DNA of 54,534 bases. It comes from Burkholderiales bacterium (GTDB lineage: Bacteria; Pseudomonadota; Gammaproteobacteria; Burkholderiales; Burkholderiaceae_C). Where the stretch lies: NCBI GenBank assembly GCA_028868305.1, contig JAGWUS010000025.1, positions 1-54,534 of the forward strand. The letters run 5' to 3'. Positions 11,093-20,119 of this stretch are shown one piece after another; positions within the stretch are counted from its first letter, which is position 1, and each line of letters opens with the position of its first letter. Both the position numbers and the translations under genes were made by a program. Below the pieces are notes generated by a model, which ran no database searches, was not told where the DNA came from, and saw only the letters and a program-made list of their open reading frames with translations.

Positions 11093-11856
11093 CCACAGCC
11101 GCGGTGCCCGGCGCGCCCTTGCGCGCACTGGTCGTGGACGACGAGGTGCTGGCCCGTTCCCGCATGCGCACCTTGCTGGGCGATTGTGCGGAGCCTGCCG
11201 TCGTGGTGGAGGCTGAGGCCGCCAACGCCGTGCAGGCCATGGATGCCCTGCGGCGCCAGGCTTTTGATGTGGTGTTGCTGGATATCCATATGCCGGGTGC
11301 CGACGGGCTGACCCTGGTGCAGTCCATGCGTTCGCTGGACCATCTGCCGGCCATCATTTTTGTGACCGCCCATGCGGAACATGCGGTGCAGGCGTTTGAG
11401 CTGGAAGCGGTGGACTACCTGACCAAGCCGGTTCGCCTGGAGCGCCTGAAGGTGGCGCTACAAAAAGTAGAGCGCTTTGTGCAATCCCGACGCGGGCTGG
11501 AGGCCAAAACAGACAGTTTGGAGTATCTGGTCATCCAGGACCGCAACCGTACCGAACGCGTGCCGCTCCACCAGGTGGTGTATTTCAAGGCCGAGCTCAA
11601 ATACATCACGGTGCGCACGCAGGAGCGTAGCTACATCCTCGATGGCTCCCTCAACGAACTGGAAGAAAAATACGGCGACAGCTTCGTGCGCATTCACCGC
11701 AACGCACTGGTGGCCCGCCGCGCCATTCGCGCGCTGGAAAAACATTTCGACCCGGATGAGGGTGAGGGCTGGGCCGTGTGTCTGCACGGCGTGGACGGAC
11801 CCCTGGCCGTTTCCAGACGCCAGCTGGCGACGGTTCGGGAGCTGATTGCGGGTTAG
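11089..11856 (+). CDS. LytTR-family response regulator (AlgR-like)
   Basis: This 255-residue regulator has a receiver domain (VVDDEVLARSRM near 14-25, phospho-acceptor D65 in LLDIHMPGADG, and DYLTKPVRLERL) and a C-terminal LytTR DNA-binding domain (YFKAELKYITVRT, then SFVRIHRNALVARRAI). It is the evident partner of the kinase encoded just upstream. The start is GTG at 11089, inside a GTGA overlap with the kinase stop codon, which implies translational coupling. AlgR homologues control twitching, alginate or haem-linked genes in Pseudomonas. The regulon here is unknown, although hemC lies 3 kb away. The stop codon is only 3 bp from that of convergent ppc. The linker at about 122-138 resembles, weakly, the dispersed repeat described below. 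Confidence 0.9.
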   Translation: MTTAAVPGAPLRALVVDDEVLARSRMRTLLGDCAEPAVVVEAEAANAVQAMDALRRQAFDVVLLDIHMPGADGLTLVQSMRSLDHLPAIIFVTAHAEHAVQAFELEAVDYLTKPVRLERLKVALQKVERFVQSRRGLEAKTDSLEYLVIQDRNRTERVPLHQVVYFKAELKYITVRTQERSYILDGSLNELEEKYGDSFVRIHRNALVARRAIRALEKHFDPDEGEGWAVCLHGVDGPLAVSRRQLATVRELIAG

Positions 11857-11859
11857 CGC

Positions 11860-14760
11860 TCAGCCCGTATTGCGCAAACCCGCGGCAATGCCATTGATCG
11901 AGATGTGGATACCGCGCTGCACCCGCTCATCGGCTTTGCCTTCGCGGTAGCGGCGTACCAGTTCCACCTGCAGGTGGTGCAGGGGGTCAATGTAGGGAAA
12001 GCGGTGGCGTATGGAGCGCTGCAGGGCTGCGTTGTTGGCCAGGCGGTGTTTCTCCCCGGTGATGGTGGCCAGCGCGTGTGCTGTGGCATGCCACTCGACT
12101 TCGATGGCAGAAAAAATCTTCTTGCGCAGGCGCGCGTCACCGACCAGTTCGGAATAGCGCGAGGCCAGCGCCAGATCGCTCTTGGCCATGACCATGTCCA
12201 TGTTGGAGAGCAGGGTGCGGAAAAAGGGCCACTGGCGGTACATCTTCTGCAGCAGCGCGGTGCGTTCTTTTGCATGCTCGGGCGTTCCGCTATGGATGAA
12301 GGTGTGCACCGCATTGCCAAAACCAAACCAGCCTGGCAAGGTGAGGCGACACTGGCCCCAACTGAAGCCCCAGGGAATGGCGCGCAGGTCTTCAATTTTC
12401 TGCGATGCCTTGCGCGATGCAGGACGCGAGCCAATGTTGAGTTCTGCAATCTCGCGGATGGGCGTGGAACTGAAAAAGTATTCGGTAAAGCCCGGGGTGT
12501 CATAGACCAGTGCGCGGTAGGCCGCCATGCTGTTTTGAGACAACTCGGCTGCGGCATCCAGAAACGCCTGGGTGGCGGATTTGGTCGGTTGCAGCAGGGT
12601 GGCTTCGAGCGTGGCAGCGACCAGAGTTTCCAGGTTGCGCCGGCCGATCTCGGGGTTGGCGTATTTGGAGCCAATCACCTCGCCCTGCTCGGTCAGGCGG
12701 ATCTGCCCGCGCACGGTGCCAGGGGGCTGCGCCAGAATGGCCTGATAGCTGGGACCACCGCCCCGACCCACGGTGCCGCCGCGACCGTGGAACATCCGAA
12801 GTTTGATGGCCCCCACGTTTGCCACTGGGTGTGCTGCACTGCCCCCCGAGGGGGCCCCCGCACCTTGGGGCGGCTCTGCGGTGCTCGCGCCATACGCCGA
12901 GAAGCTGTCAAACAACTCCACCAGCGCAATTTCGGCACGGTACAGCTCCCAGTTGCTGGTGAAGATGCCGCCGTCCTTGTTGCTGTCGGAGTAGCCCAGC
13001 ATGATGTCCTGCTCGGCGCCACTGCGCTGCACCAGTCTGGCCACGCCGGGCAGGGCGTAGAACTCACGCATGATGGGTGCGGCGTTGCGCAGGTCTTCGA
13101 TGGTCTCAAACAGGGGAACCACAATCAGCTCGCAGGTCGCCTGCGCATCCAGGGTTCCTTCCATCAGGCCCACTTCTTTTTGCAGCAGCAGCACTTCCAG
13201 CAGGTCGCTGACCGTTTCGGTGTGGCTGATGATGTAGTGGCGGATGGACTGCTTGCCAAAGCGCTCCAGCATGACGCGGGCCATGGCAAAGATCGCCAGT
13301 TCGCCCTCGGTGTGGGCGCTGTAGTGGGCCCCATGCACCCGCAGTGCACGGGCGTCGTTGAGCAGGCCCATCAACAGGCTGCGCTTGGCGGCTTCATCCA
13401 GCTGGCTGTAGCTGGGCGTAATGCGTGCGGTGGCCAGCAGCTCGGCCACCACTTCCTCGTGTTTGTCCGAGCTCTGGCGCAAGTCCACAGTGGCCAGATG
13501 AAAGCCAAACACCTCCACGGCGCGAATCAGGGGATGCAGGCGCTGGCTGACCAGTGCGGTACCGTGGTTGGACAGAAGCGAGGCCTCAATGGTGCGCAGG
13601 TCGGCAATGAAGTCCTCGGCCTTGAGGTAGGCATTTTGCGGCGCTACGGCGTGGCGCGCAGCTTCGGTTCCGGTCAGGTCCTTGAGGGTGGCAGCCAGGC
13701 GGGCATACACGCCAGTCAGCGCTTTTCGGTAGGGCTCATCCTTGCGGTGTTCGTTGCGGTCGGGGGAACTGTCGGCCAGCACCTGCATTGCGGGACTGAT
13801 GTCGCTGAGCATGGCGGAGATGGACAACTCGCTGCCGAGGTAATGCACTTCGGTCAGGTAGTGGCGCAGTGCTACTTCGGCCTGGCGGCGTAGCGCGTAT
13901 TCCAGGGTCTGGGCACTGACGTTGGGGTTGCCATCGCGGTCGCCTCCGATCCATTGGCCCATGCGCAGGAAGCTGTGCACCGGCTCCTTGCCCAGTTTTT
14001 CTTCCAGATCGGCGTAGAGCTTGGGGATCTCGCGCAGGAAGGTAGATTCGTAGTAGCTCAGCGCATTCTCGATTTCATCGGCTACGGTCAGCTTGGAAAA
14101 GCGCAGCAGCCTGGTTTGCCACAGCTGCATGACGCGGGCACGCATGTGGGCCTCATTGGCCGCCAGTTCGCGCGGTGACAGGGCGTCTTTCCTGCCGGTG
14201 CTCAGTGCTGCACGCAACTTGAGTTCATCGCGGGCGGTCAACAGCTGGGCGATGTCGCGCTCGGCATCCAGAATGCTCTTGCGCTGCACTTCGGTGGGGT
14301 GGGCGGTGAGCACCGGGGACACATAGCTGTGCGCCAGCGTGCCGGAGATGGTTTTGGGCGAAATGCCCGCCCAGCGCAGGCGGGACATGGCGACTTCGAT
14401 GCTGCCCTCCTGGGTATCGCCCGCGCGTTCGTGGATTTCGCGGCGGCGAATATGGTGGCGGTCCTCGGCCAGATTGGCCAGGTGACTGAAGTAGGTGAAG
14501 GAACGGATCACGCTCACCGTCTGGTCACCGCTCAGGCCTTTGAGCAGTTTCTTGAGGGCCTTGTCGGCCTCGTGGTCGGCATCCCGGCGGAACGCCACCG
14601 ACAGTTTGCGAATCTGCTCGATCAGCTCATAGGCGTCTACACCTTCCTGCTCGCGGATCACGTCGCCCAGAATCCGGCCCAGCAGGCGGATATCTTCCAC
14701 CAGTGGGCGCTCGTTGTCTTTGCTGCGTTTCGCGGGGGTCGGGGTGGAGGCGGTTTTCAT
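11860..14760 (-). CDS. ppc: Phosphoenolpyruvate carboxylase
   Basis: This enzyme makes oxaloacetate from phosphoenolpyruvate and bicarbonate to refill the TCA cycle. From the ATG at 14760 it is 966 residues, somewhat longer than usual. Conserved sites are [14 protein letters not shown] with catalytic H154, [34 protein letters not shown], and the C-terminal NTG typical of the family. An insertion of about 28 residues rich in Ala, Gly and Pro separates [11 protein letters not shown] from [10 protein letters not shown], where most PEP carboxylases are continuous; it is encoded by a GC-rich repeat (12831-12888). An ATG six codons further upstream (14778) is possible. Only about 50 bp separate it from divergent hemC. 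Confidence 0.95.
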   Translation of the reverse strand: MKTASTPTPAKRSKDNERPLVEDIRLLGRILGDVIREQEGVDAYELIEQIRKLSVAFRRDADHEADKALKKLLKGLSGDQTVSVIRSFTYFSHLANLAEDRHHIRRREIHERAGDTQEGSIEVAMSRLRWAGISPKTISGTLAHSYVSPVLTAHPTEVQRKSILDAERDIAQLLTARDELKLRAALSTGRKDALSPRELAANEAHMRARVMQLWQTRLLRFSKLTVADEIENALSYYESTFLREIPKLYADLEEKLGKEPVHSFLRMGQWIGGDRDGNPNVSAQTLEYALRRQAEVALRHYLTEVHYLGSELSISAMLSDISPAMQVLADSSPDRNEHRKDEPYRKALTGVYARLAATLKDLTGTEAARHAVAPQNAYLKAEDFIADLRTIEASLLSNHGTALVSQRLHPLIRAVEVFGFHLATVDLRQSSDKHEEVVAELLATARITPSYSQLDEAAKRSLLMGLLNDARALRVHGAHYSAHTEGELAIFAMARVMLERFGKQSIRHYIISHTETVSDLLEVLLLQKEVGLMEGTLDAQATCELIVVPLFETIEDLRNAAPIMREFYALPGVARLVQRSGAEQDIMLGYSDSNKDGGIFTSNWELYRAEIALVELFDSFSAYGASTAEPPQGAGAPSGGSAAHPVANVGAIKLRMFHGRGGTVGRGGGPSYQAILAQPPGTVRGQIRLTEQGEVIGSKYANPEIGRRNLETLVAATLEATLLQPTKSATQAFLDAAAELSQNSMAAYRALVYDTPGFTEYFFSSTPIREIAELNIGSRPASRKASQKIEDLRAIPWGFSWGQCRLTLPGWFGFGNAVHTFIHSGTPEHAKERTALLQKMYRQWPFFRTLLSNMDMVMAKSDLALASRYSELVGDARLRKKIFSAIEVEWHATAHALATITGEKHRLANNAALQRSIRHRFPYIDPLHHLQVELVRRYREGKADERVQRGIHISINGIAAGLRNTG
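12831..12888 (-). repeat. GC-rich REP-like element inserted in frame within ppc
   Basis: On the plus strand the segment contains the near-palindrome CCCCCCGAGGGGGC (12842-12855), followed by CACCTTGGGGCGGC. I recall this core (CCCCCGAGGGGG, then CCTTGGGGCGGC) as an abundant intergenic repeat in Comamonadaceae genomes. Here it encodes a low-complexity Ala/Gly/Pro stretch inside PEP carboxylase and keeps the reading frame. Which strand is the natural orientation of the element is not known. Confidence 0.7.
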
Positions 14761-14813
14761 GGGGGTCCATGCTAGCATTCGAGACTACTTTTGATTACCG
14801 ACAGGTTACGTCT

Positions 14814-15734
14814 GTGCAACATTTCACCATCGCCACGCGCGAAAGCCGGCTGGCCCTCTGGCAGGCCGAACATGTCAAAGCTCTGCTGGAGCAGCAGGGC
14901 CATCAAGTCACCCTGTTGGGCATGACGACGCAGGGCGATCAGATTCTGGACCGGGCCCTGAGCAAAGTCGGCGGCAAAGGCCTGTTTGTGAAAGAACTCG
15001 AGTTGGCACTGGAAGAAGGTCGTGCCGACCTGGCCGTGCATTCGCTCAAGGATGTCCCCATGGAACTGCCACCTGGCTTCACGCTGGCCTGTGTGCTGGA
15101 GCGCGAAGACCCGCGTGATGCCTGGGTCTCTTCGAAATATGCGAGCCTGACCGAATTGCCGCAGGGCGCGGTGGTCGGTACCTCCAGCTTGCGCCGCATG
15201 GCGCTGGTGCGCGCGCTGCGACCTGATTTGAAAATCGAGGCATTGCGGGGCAACCTGGATACCCGGCTGCGCAAGCTCGATGAGGGCCTGTACGACGGCA
15301 TTGTGCTGGCCGCTGCGGGTCTGAAGCGTCTGGGCCTGGAGTTCCGCATCCGCGACATCTTTGCACCGAAACAGATGTTGCCGGCGGCCGGGCAGGGCGC
15401 TTTGGGCATAGAGATCCGCACTGGGCGTGAGGATGTGATGGCGGCGCTGGCGCCGCTGATGCACCAGCTGACCTGGCTAGCGGTGTCGGCTGAGCGTGCG
15501 GTAAGCCGTGTCATGGGCGGCAGCTGTTCCATGCCGCTGGCGGCGCACGCCGTGTTTTCCGGTGATACCCTGAAAATTAACGCGGCCTGGGGGGATCCGG
15601 AAGGCCAGATGCCCCTGGTGCAGACCCAGGCGCTGGCATCGGTGAGCGATACCGCCAGTGCCGTTCAACTGGGCGAACAGGTGGCTTCGGCGCTGCAGGC
15701 TGGCGTGGACAAGGCGACCGGTAAAGCCATCTGA
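14814..15734 (+). CDS. hemC: Porphobilinogen deaminase (hydroxymethylbilane synthase)
   Basis: HemC polymerises four porphobilinogens into hydroxymethylbilane in the cytosol. The family motifs are [55 protein letters not shown] and [15 protein letters not shown]238 in [12 protein letters not shown] should bind the dipyrromethane cofactor. I chose the GTG at 14814 ([11 protein letters not shown], 306 residues) because it matches family length and leaves room for promoters between hemC and divergent ppc. An ATG at 14769 would add 15 residues and leave only 8 bp between the two starts. hemD follows after 2 bp, so hemC heads the hemCDXY cluster. Confidence 0.93.
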   Translation: MQHFTIATRESRLALWQAEHVKALLEQQGHQVTLLGMTTQGDQILDRALSKVGGKGLFVKELELALEEGRADLAVHSLKDVPMELPPGFTLACVLEREDPRDAWVSSKYASLTELPQGAVVGTSSLRRMALVRALRPDLKIEALRGNLDTRLRKLDEGLYDGIVLAAAGLKRLGLEFRIRDIFAPKQMLPAAGQGALGIEIRTGREDVMAALAPLMHQLTWLAVSAERAVSRVMGGSCSMPLAAHAVFSGDTLKINAAWGDPEGQMPLVQTQALASVSDTASAVQLGEQVASALQAGVDKATGKAI

Positions 15735-15736
15735 CC

Positions 15737-16537
15737 ATGCGTGTCATCCTGACCCGACCGGAGCGCGATGCGCGTAGCTGGGTCACATCGCTGGCTGAAT
15801 CCGGTATGCATGCGGTGGCGCTGCCCCTGATCGTGGTGGGTGGTCCGTCCGACCCGCAGGCGGTGGTCAAGGCCTGGAACGCGCTGGACCGGTATGACGC
15901 ACTCATGTTCGTCAGCGGCAACGCAGTAGATCAGTTTTTCAAGCTGAAACCGTCTGCAGCCCCCGAATGGCATGCACAAGACGCTATTAAAACGAGAGCA
16001 TTTGTGACGGGACCTGGCAGCCGGGCGGCACTGCTGCGCAATGGCGTGGATTCGGCCTGCATTGATGCACCCGATGCCCAGGGCGGCCAGTTTGATTCCG
16101 AAGCGCTGTGGGCGCTGGTGGCTGCCCAGGTCCAGCCAGGTTTCCGTGTGTTGATCGTGCGGGGTGCAGGGTCGGCCAGTGTGGCTGGAGACCATGGGGA
16201 GGGAGTCGGGCGGGACTGGTTTGCCCGACGGGTGCAGTCTCGTGGTGGCCACGTGGAGTTTGTGGTGTCCTACCAGCGGGCCCTTCCTGCATGGGGGCCT
16301 GCCGAACTGGACATGGCACGCACCGCTGCGAATGATGGTTCGGTGTGGCTGTTCAGCAGTTCCGAGGCCATTGCCAATCTGCGAACCCTGATGCCCCATC
16401 AGTCCTGGCACCAGGCCCGCGCAGTGGCCACCCATCCACGCATCGCCCAGGCCGCGCGGGATGCGGGTTTTGGTGTTGTTTGTGAGTCACGGCCGCTCCT
16501 GGGGGAAGTGGTGGCCTCGATAGAATCGCTCCAATGA
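15737..16537 (+). CDS. hemD: Uroporphyrinogen-III synthase
   Basis: HemD inverts ring D and cyclises hydroxymethylbilane to uroporphyrinogen III. Its sequence is poorly conserved in general. Support here comes from the start MRVILTRPERDARSWVTSL, the stretches DALMFVSGNAVDQFF, FVTGPGSRAALL and VLIVRGAGSASVAGD, WLFSSSEAIANL, and the position directly behind hemC. The 266-residue length is normal. Residues about 75-90 (APEWHAQDAIKTRAF) are encoded by a copy of the dispersed repeat, in a loop between the two domains. The stop overlaps the hemX start as ATGA. Confidence 0.9.
   Translation: MRVILTRPERDARSWVTSLAESGMHAVALPLIVVGGPSDPQAVVKAWNALDRYDALMFVSGNAVDQFFKLKPSAAPEWHAQDAIKTRAFVTGPGSRAALLRNGVDSACIDAPDAQGGQFDSEALWALVAAQVQPGFRVLIVRGAGSASVAGDHGEGVGRDWFARRVQSRGGHVEFVVSYQRALPAWGPAELDMARTAANDGSVWLFSSSEAIANLRTLMPHQSWHQARAVATHPRIAQAARDAGFGVVCESRPLLGEVVASIESLQ
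15960..16004 (+). repeat. Dispersed 43-bp repeat, copy A (inside hemD)
   Basis: CCCCGAATGGCATGCACAAG followed by ACGCTATTAAAA and AGAGCATTTG matches the order CCCCCGTRGAATNTGC / AGCAGCTAYGAAA / TAGCA seen in better copies at 25608, 46690, 52344 and 53741. It is the most diverged of the seven, as expected for a copy maintained in a reading frame. Confidence 0.6.
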
Positions 16538-17601
16538 ACTCCGACACGGCAGCCAGCGCTACCTCCGACACTCCCTCTGCCGCGCCGGCGCAGTTGCCAG
16601 CCGCTGCCTTGCCAGATCAAAAATCTGCCTCTCCCCGCTGGTTGTGGGCACTTGGCCTGGTTGCTGCAGGCGGTCTGCTGGGAAGTGTTCTGGTGTGGCA
16701 GAAACTCGGCAACATCCAGGAGCAACTGGCGCGTCAGAGCGCAGATGCTACGGCGCAGGCCACCGAAGCTCGCGCCACGGCGCGCCATGCGCAGGAACTG
16801 GCGATGGAAACGGCCGCCAAGCTGGCTGTGACCGAGGCCCGCCTGAGCGAGGTGACCCTGCAGCGCACCCAGCTTGAAGAATTGATGCAGAGCCTTTCGC
16901 GTTCGCGCGACGAGAACATGGTGGTGGATATCGAGTCGGCGGTGCGTCTGGCGCAGCAACAGGCTCAGCTGACTGGCAGCGTGGAGCCGCTGCTGGCAGC
17001 CCTCAAGACCGCGGAGTTGCGCATTGCCCGGGCGGCGCAGCCCCGATTGACACCGTTGCAGCGCGCCATCGGGCGGGATGTGGCGCGTATCAAGGGCACG
17101 GCGCTGGCTGATACCCCGGCATTGCTGGTCCAGCTCGATGAACTGGTGTCTCTGGCGGACGAACTGCCCCTGGGCAACGCAGTAGGCGCTGCCCGCAGCG
17201 TTCCGCAGTTGCGGCGCCAGCCAGATGAGACGGTTTCTTCCTGGTGGTTACGCCTGGGACTGTTGGTGCGCGAAGAGGTCCGCAGTCTGGTGCGGGTTAG
17301 CCGTGTGGAAGACCCGGACGCAGCGATGCTGTCTCCGGAGCAATCGTTCTTTCTGCGCGAAAACCTCAAACTCAAGCTCCTCAACGCCCGCCTGGGGCTG
17401 CTGTCGCGCCAGATCGATTCCGCCCGGGCCGATCTGTCTGCCGCGCGCCGCACATTGGGCAAATACTTTGATGCGTCTTCGCGCAAGACCCAGACGGCTG
17501 CCGCGCTCCTGCAACAGGTGCAAGGCCAGATGAAGACACTGGAAGTTCCACGTGTGGAAGAAACCCTGGCAGCGCTCGCAACCGCGGCGGCTGGACGCTA
17601 G
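16534..17601 (+). CDS. hemX: HemX-family membrane protein (annotated in relatives as uroporphyrinogen-III C-methyltransferase)
   Basis: This 355-residue protein has a short Ala/Pro-rich cytoplasmic tail, one membrane segment (about 32-54, WLWALGLVAAGGLLGSVLVW), a long predicted coiled coil (about 55-135, many Ala, Glu and Gln) and a periplasmic-side helical domain. It matches HemX, the gene that follows hemD in many proteobacteria. The methyltransferase name is historical: no SAM-binding motif is visible. The ATGA overlap with hemD and the 2-bp gap to hemY indicate one transcript. The exact role is unsettled; a scaffold for haem synthesis enzymes is one idea. Confidence 0.85.
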   Translation: MNSDTAASATSDTPSAAPAQLPAAALPDQKSASPRWLWALGLVAAGGLLGSVLVWQKLGNIQEQLARQSADATAQATEARATARHAQELAMETAAKLAVTEARLSEVTLQRTQLEELMQSLSRSRDENMVVDIESAVRLAQQQAQLTGSVEPLLAALKTAELRIARAAQPRLTPLQRAIGRDVARIKGTALADTPALLVQLDELVSLADELPLGNAVGAARSVPQLRRQPDETVSSWWLRLGLLVREEVRSLVRVSRVEDPDAAMLSPEQSFFLRENLKLKLLNARLGLLSRQIDSARADLSAARRTLGKYFDASSRKTQTAAALLQQVQGQMKTLEVPRVEETLAALATAAAGR

Positions 17602-17603
17602 CC

Positions 17604-18890
17604 ATGCGGGCAGCTTTGTGGCTCATGGCCCTTTTTGCGGTTGCAGCTGCAAGTGCGCTGTTTGCGGGTAGCAACCCCGGAACGGTCACCCTGTTCTGGG
17701 CACCCTACCGTGTGGACCTGTCGCTGAACCTGGTGTTGCTGGTGTTGCTGGTCATTTTTGTGGTGTTGCACCTGGCCTTGCGCGCCATCAGCGCTACGCT
17801 CAACCTTCCCCATGAGGCACGGCGCTGGCGTTTGCAGCAGAAAGAGCGCGCGGTGTACGCGGCCTTGCTCGACTCCCTGTCACATCTGGTTGCGGGTCGA
17901 TTCATTCGCGCGCGCAAGTCAGCCGAGTTGGTGGTGTCTCTGGAGGAGTCGGTATCGAGTTCCAGTGAGTCACTGCCCTATGCGGGTCGCTTGCGTGCCG
18001 TCACCCATCTGCTGGCCGCCGAGAGTGCGCATGCATTGCAGGACAAGTTGGTGCGGGATGCGCATTTCAGGCAGGCGTTGCAGCATGCATCGCATAGGGA
18101 CGCCCAGGATGTTTGCGATGGTGTGCAATTGCGTGCGGCCCGCTGGGCACTCGATGAGAGAGATGCTTCCGCTGCCCTGGAATGGCTCAACCATTTGCCG
18201 CAGGGCGCATCCCGTCGTACCGTGGCCCTGCGTTTGCGATTCAAGGCGGCGCGCCTGGCCGGCCAGAGTCGACAGGCGCTGGAAGTGGCGCGTCTGCTGA
18301 CCAAGCACCGCGCTTTTTCCGAGAGCGCTGGCAGAAGCATTTCGCGCGGCCTTGCCATTGAGTTGCTGGGTTCCGCGCATGATCCGGTGCAGTTGCAGCG
18401 TGCGTGGGAGGCACTGGACGGCACGCAACAGCAAATGCCCGATGTCGCCATGGAAGCGTCAGCACGCCTGCTCATGCTGGAGGGTGAAGCGGCGCTGGCT
18501 CGCCAATGGTTGCTGCCCGTGTGGACCACCATGACGACGTCTGGTGGTGGCGCACTGGCTCCGGCCCAGCGTGTGCGTCTCGTTCGGGTGCTGGAGCAGA
18601 GTTTTGGCGAGGGGGATGCTGCGCCGGACAGCACATGGCTGGCGCGTATCGAAAGTGCACAAATGGCCAATCCGCGCGAAGCGGTATTGCAGTATCTGGC
18701 AGGCGTGAGTTGCATGCGCTTGCGCCTGTGGGGCAAGGCGCAGCAGTTGCTCAAGCAGTCGCTGTCGCTGCTGCAGGACAACGGACTCAAGCGGGATGCC
18801 TGGCGCGCCCTGGCTGAAATGGCAGAGCAGCGGCAGGACATGGTGGCCGCAACCGAAGCCTATCGCCAGGCGCTGAAACTGCCCGATTGA
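17604..18890 (+). CDS. hemY: HemY-family protoporphyrin/haem biosynthesis membrane protein with TPR repeats
   Basis: This 428-residue protein has two N-terminal membrane segments (ALWLMALFAVAAASALFAGS near 4-23 and LVLLVLLVIFVVLHLALRAI near 42-61) linked by the HemY_N motif NPGTVTLFWAPYRVDLSLNL. A helical TPR-like region runs to the C terminus (VLQYLAGVSCMRLRLWGKAQ, then ALAEMAEQRQDMVAATEAYR). It is the proteobacterial HemY (not the Bacillus oxidase of that name) and is typically the last gene of the hemCDXY cluster. The molecular function is not settled. The start ATG lies 2 bp after hemX. Confidence 0.87.
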   Translation: MRAALWLMALFAVAAASALFAGSNPGTVTLFWAPYRVDLSLNLVLLVLLVIFVVLHLALRAISATLNLPHEARRWRLQQKERAVYAALLDSLSHLVAGRFIRARKSAELVVSLEESVSSSSESLPYAGRLRAVTHLLAAESAHALQDKLVRDAHFRQALQHASHRDAQDVCDGVQLRAARWALDERDASAALEWLNHLPQGASRRTVALRLRFKAARLAGQSRQALEVARLLTKHRAFSESAGRSISRGLAIELLGSAHDPVQLQRAWEALDGTQQQMPDVAMEASARLLMLEGEAALARQWLLPVWTTMTTSGGGALAPAQRVRLVRVLEQSFGEGDAAPDSTWLARIESAQMANPREAVLQYLAGVSCMRLRLWGKAQQLLKQSLSLLQDNGLKRDAWRALAEMAEQRQDMVAATEAYRQALKLPD

Positions 18891-18951
18891 AGCAGCACTG
18901 CGGGGCTTGTCCCAAGGTGACGGGGCGGAGGTTCGGGGCTATTATGTGTCC

Positions 18952-20028
18952 ATGCCTACGCTCATTGAACACTTGGTCAAGCTCACCGACCACCGCGATC
19001 GCGATTTACTGGAACTAACGCTGTCCAGAGCGCTCATTGGCCTGCTGCCGATCGAGCGTGTGGTCATGGCCCGTGTGGTCAGCGAAGAAGGCATCAAGCG
19101 CTGGCTGGATATTGCATCGCTGGATGCGCGCGGCGGAGGCAAAGTGGTCGATCCATTGCGTGTGGATTTCCATGCCCTGCGCCCGCTGGAATACGACAGG
19201 GACCGGATGCACTGTGTACAGGACCGCACCACGGTGGAAGTGGCCTGGGCTGGTGAAGACGGGCCGCGCATTACCTACCTGCCCCTCTTCAATGACGCAC
19301 GCAACGACGATGAAGGTGTAGTCGAAGTGCATTCGGGTTCACCCCTGACGCATGAACAGTTCCTCACCATTGACGCACTGCTGCATGTCTTCAGGAACAT
19401 GTACATGCTGCTGGCCTACAGCGACCGTGACGCACTTACAGGCCTGCTCAATCGCAAGTCGCTCGACGACACTTTTTACAGCGCGGTGCTTGAGGAGTTG
19501 GAAGATGGCCGGGGGTCGCGCACGTCCGCGCTGTCAACCGCCATGGAGCCTGGTCAGGAACGGCGTCACCGGGTGCCGCCCAACTACTGGCTTGGCACCG
19601 TCAGCGTGGACAACTTTGATGTGCTGGGCAACAAGAACGGTCACCTGATCGCCGAAGAGGTGCTGCTGCTGGTAGCGCGCATCATGAACAACACCTTCCG
19701 TACCTACGACCGCATCTACCGCTTTGGCGGCGAACAGTTTGCGGTGCTGATGCACTGCCCCGATGAGGCGCTGGTGCTGGCTGCGTTCGAGCGCTTTCGC
19801 GGCAATATGGAGAAATTCAACTTCCCTCAAGTAGGGCGGATTACCGCGAGCGCTGGTTTTACCCGCATTTCGGCCGATGACTCTCCCAGCACTGCGCTGG
19901 AGCGGGCAGAGCGCGCGGTTGAATACGCGCAGCACCATGGCCATAACAAGGTGTTTAGCCATGCCGAACTGCTGCGCCAGTCACTGATTGACGGTGAGAC
20001 CCAGACCGGGGCAGTGGATCTGTTTTAA
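18952..20028 (+). CDS. GGDEF-domain diguanylate cyclase with N-terminal GAF-like sensor
   Basis: This 358-residue cytoplasmic protein has a GAF-like sensory region (about 1-155) and a GGDEF domain (about 170-335). The active-site loop reads GGEQF instead of GGDEF or GGEEF. An RTYD motif sits exactly five residues before it, the spacing of the RxxD inhibitory site that binds product c-di-GMP. Active cyclases condense two GTP to c-di-GMP. The Q for E change is unusual, so activity is likely but not certain. The ATG at 18952 is preferred over a TTG at 18907. The gene ends just before a strong terminator. Confidence 0.85.
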   Translation: MPTLIEHLVKLTDHRDRDLLELTLSRALIGLLPIERVVMARVVSEEGIKRWLDIASLDARGGGKVVDPLRVDFHALRPLEYDRDRMHCVQDRTTVEVAWAGEDGPRITYLPLFNDARNDDEGVVEVHSGSPLTHEQFLTIDALLHVFRNMYMLLAYSDRDALTGLLNRKSLDDTFYSAVLEELEDGRGSRTSALSTAMEPGQERRHRVPPNYWLGTVSVDNFDVLGNKNGHLIAEEVLLLVARIMNNTFRTYDRIYRFGGEQFAVLMHCPDEALVLAAFERFRGNMEKFNFPQVGRITASAGFTRISADDSPSTALERAERAVEYAQHHGHNKVFSHAELLRQSLIDGETQTGAVDLF

Positions 20029-20057
20029 GGCGGCAGTTTCTGACGGTTCAGCAAGCG

Positions 20058-20085
20058 AAAGGGGCACACATGTGCCCCTTTTTTT
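20058..20085 (+). terminator. Rho-independent terminator after the GGDEF gene
   Basis: The stem AAAGGGGCAC / GTGCCCCTTT with loop ACAT is followed directly by a run of T residues. It lies 30 bp after the stop codon at 20028 and also separates this gene from convergent rne. Confidence 0.9.
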
Positions 20086-20119
20086 CTGGTAAGGCCCCTG
20101 ATGGCAGAGGCCGTCGCTC

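Noticed and set aside
11455-11502. Possible eighth copy of the dispersed repeat in the algR-like gene (minus strand)
   Set aside because: Order and spacing partly fit (a GCCCGCGTCGGGATTGCAC-like stretch, then CTACTTTTTGTAGC), but identity is low and it lies in ordinary linker codons; chance cannot be excluded.
11905-13893. 662-codon plus-strand open frame across ppc
   Set aside because: It is antisense to a complete, conserved PEP carboxylase gene and has no recognisable domain; typical of high-GC shadow frames.
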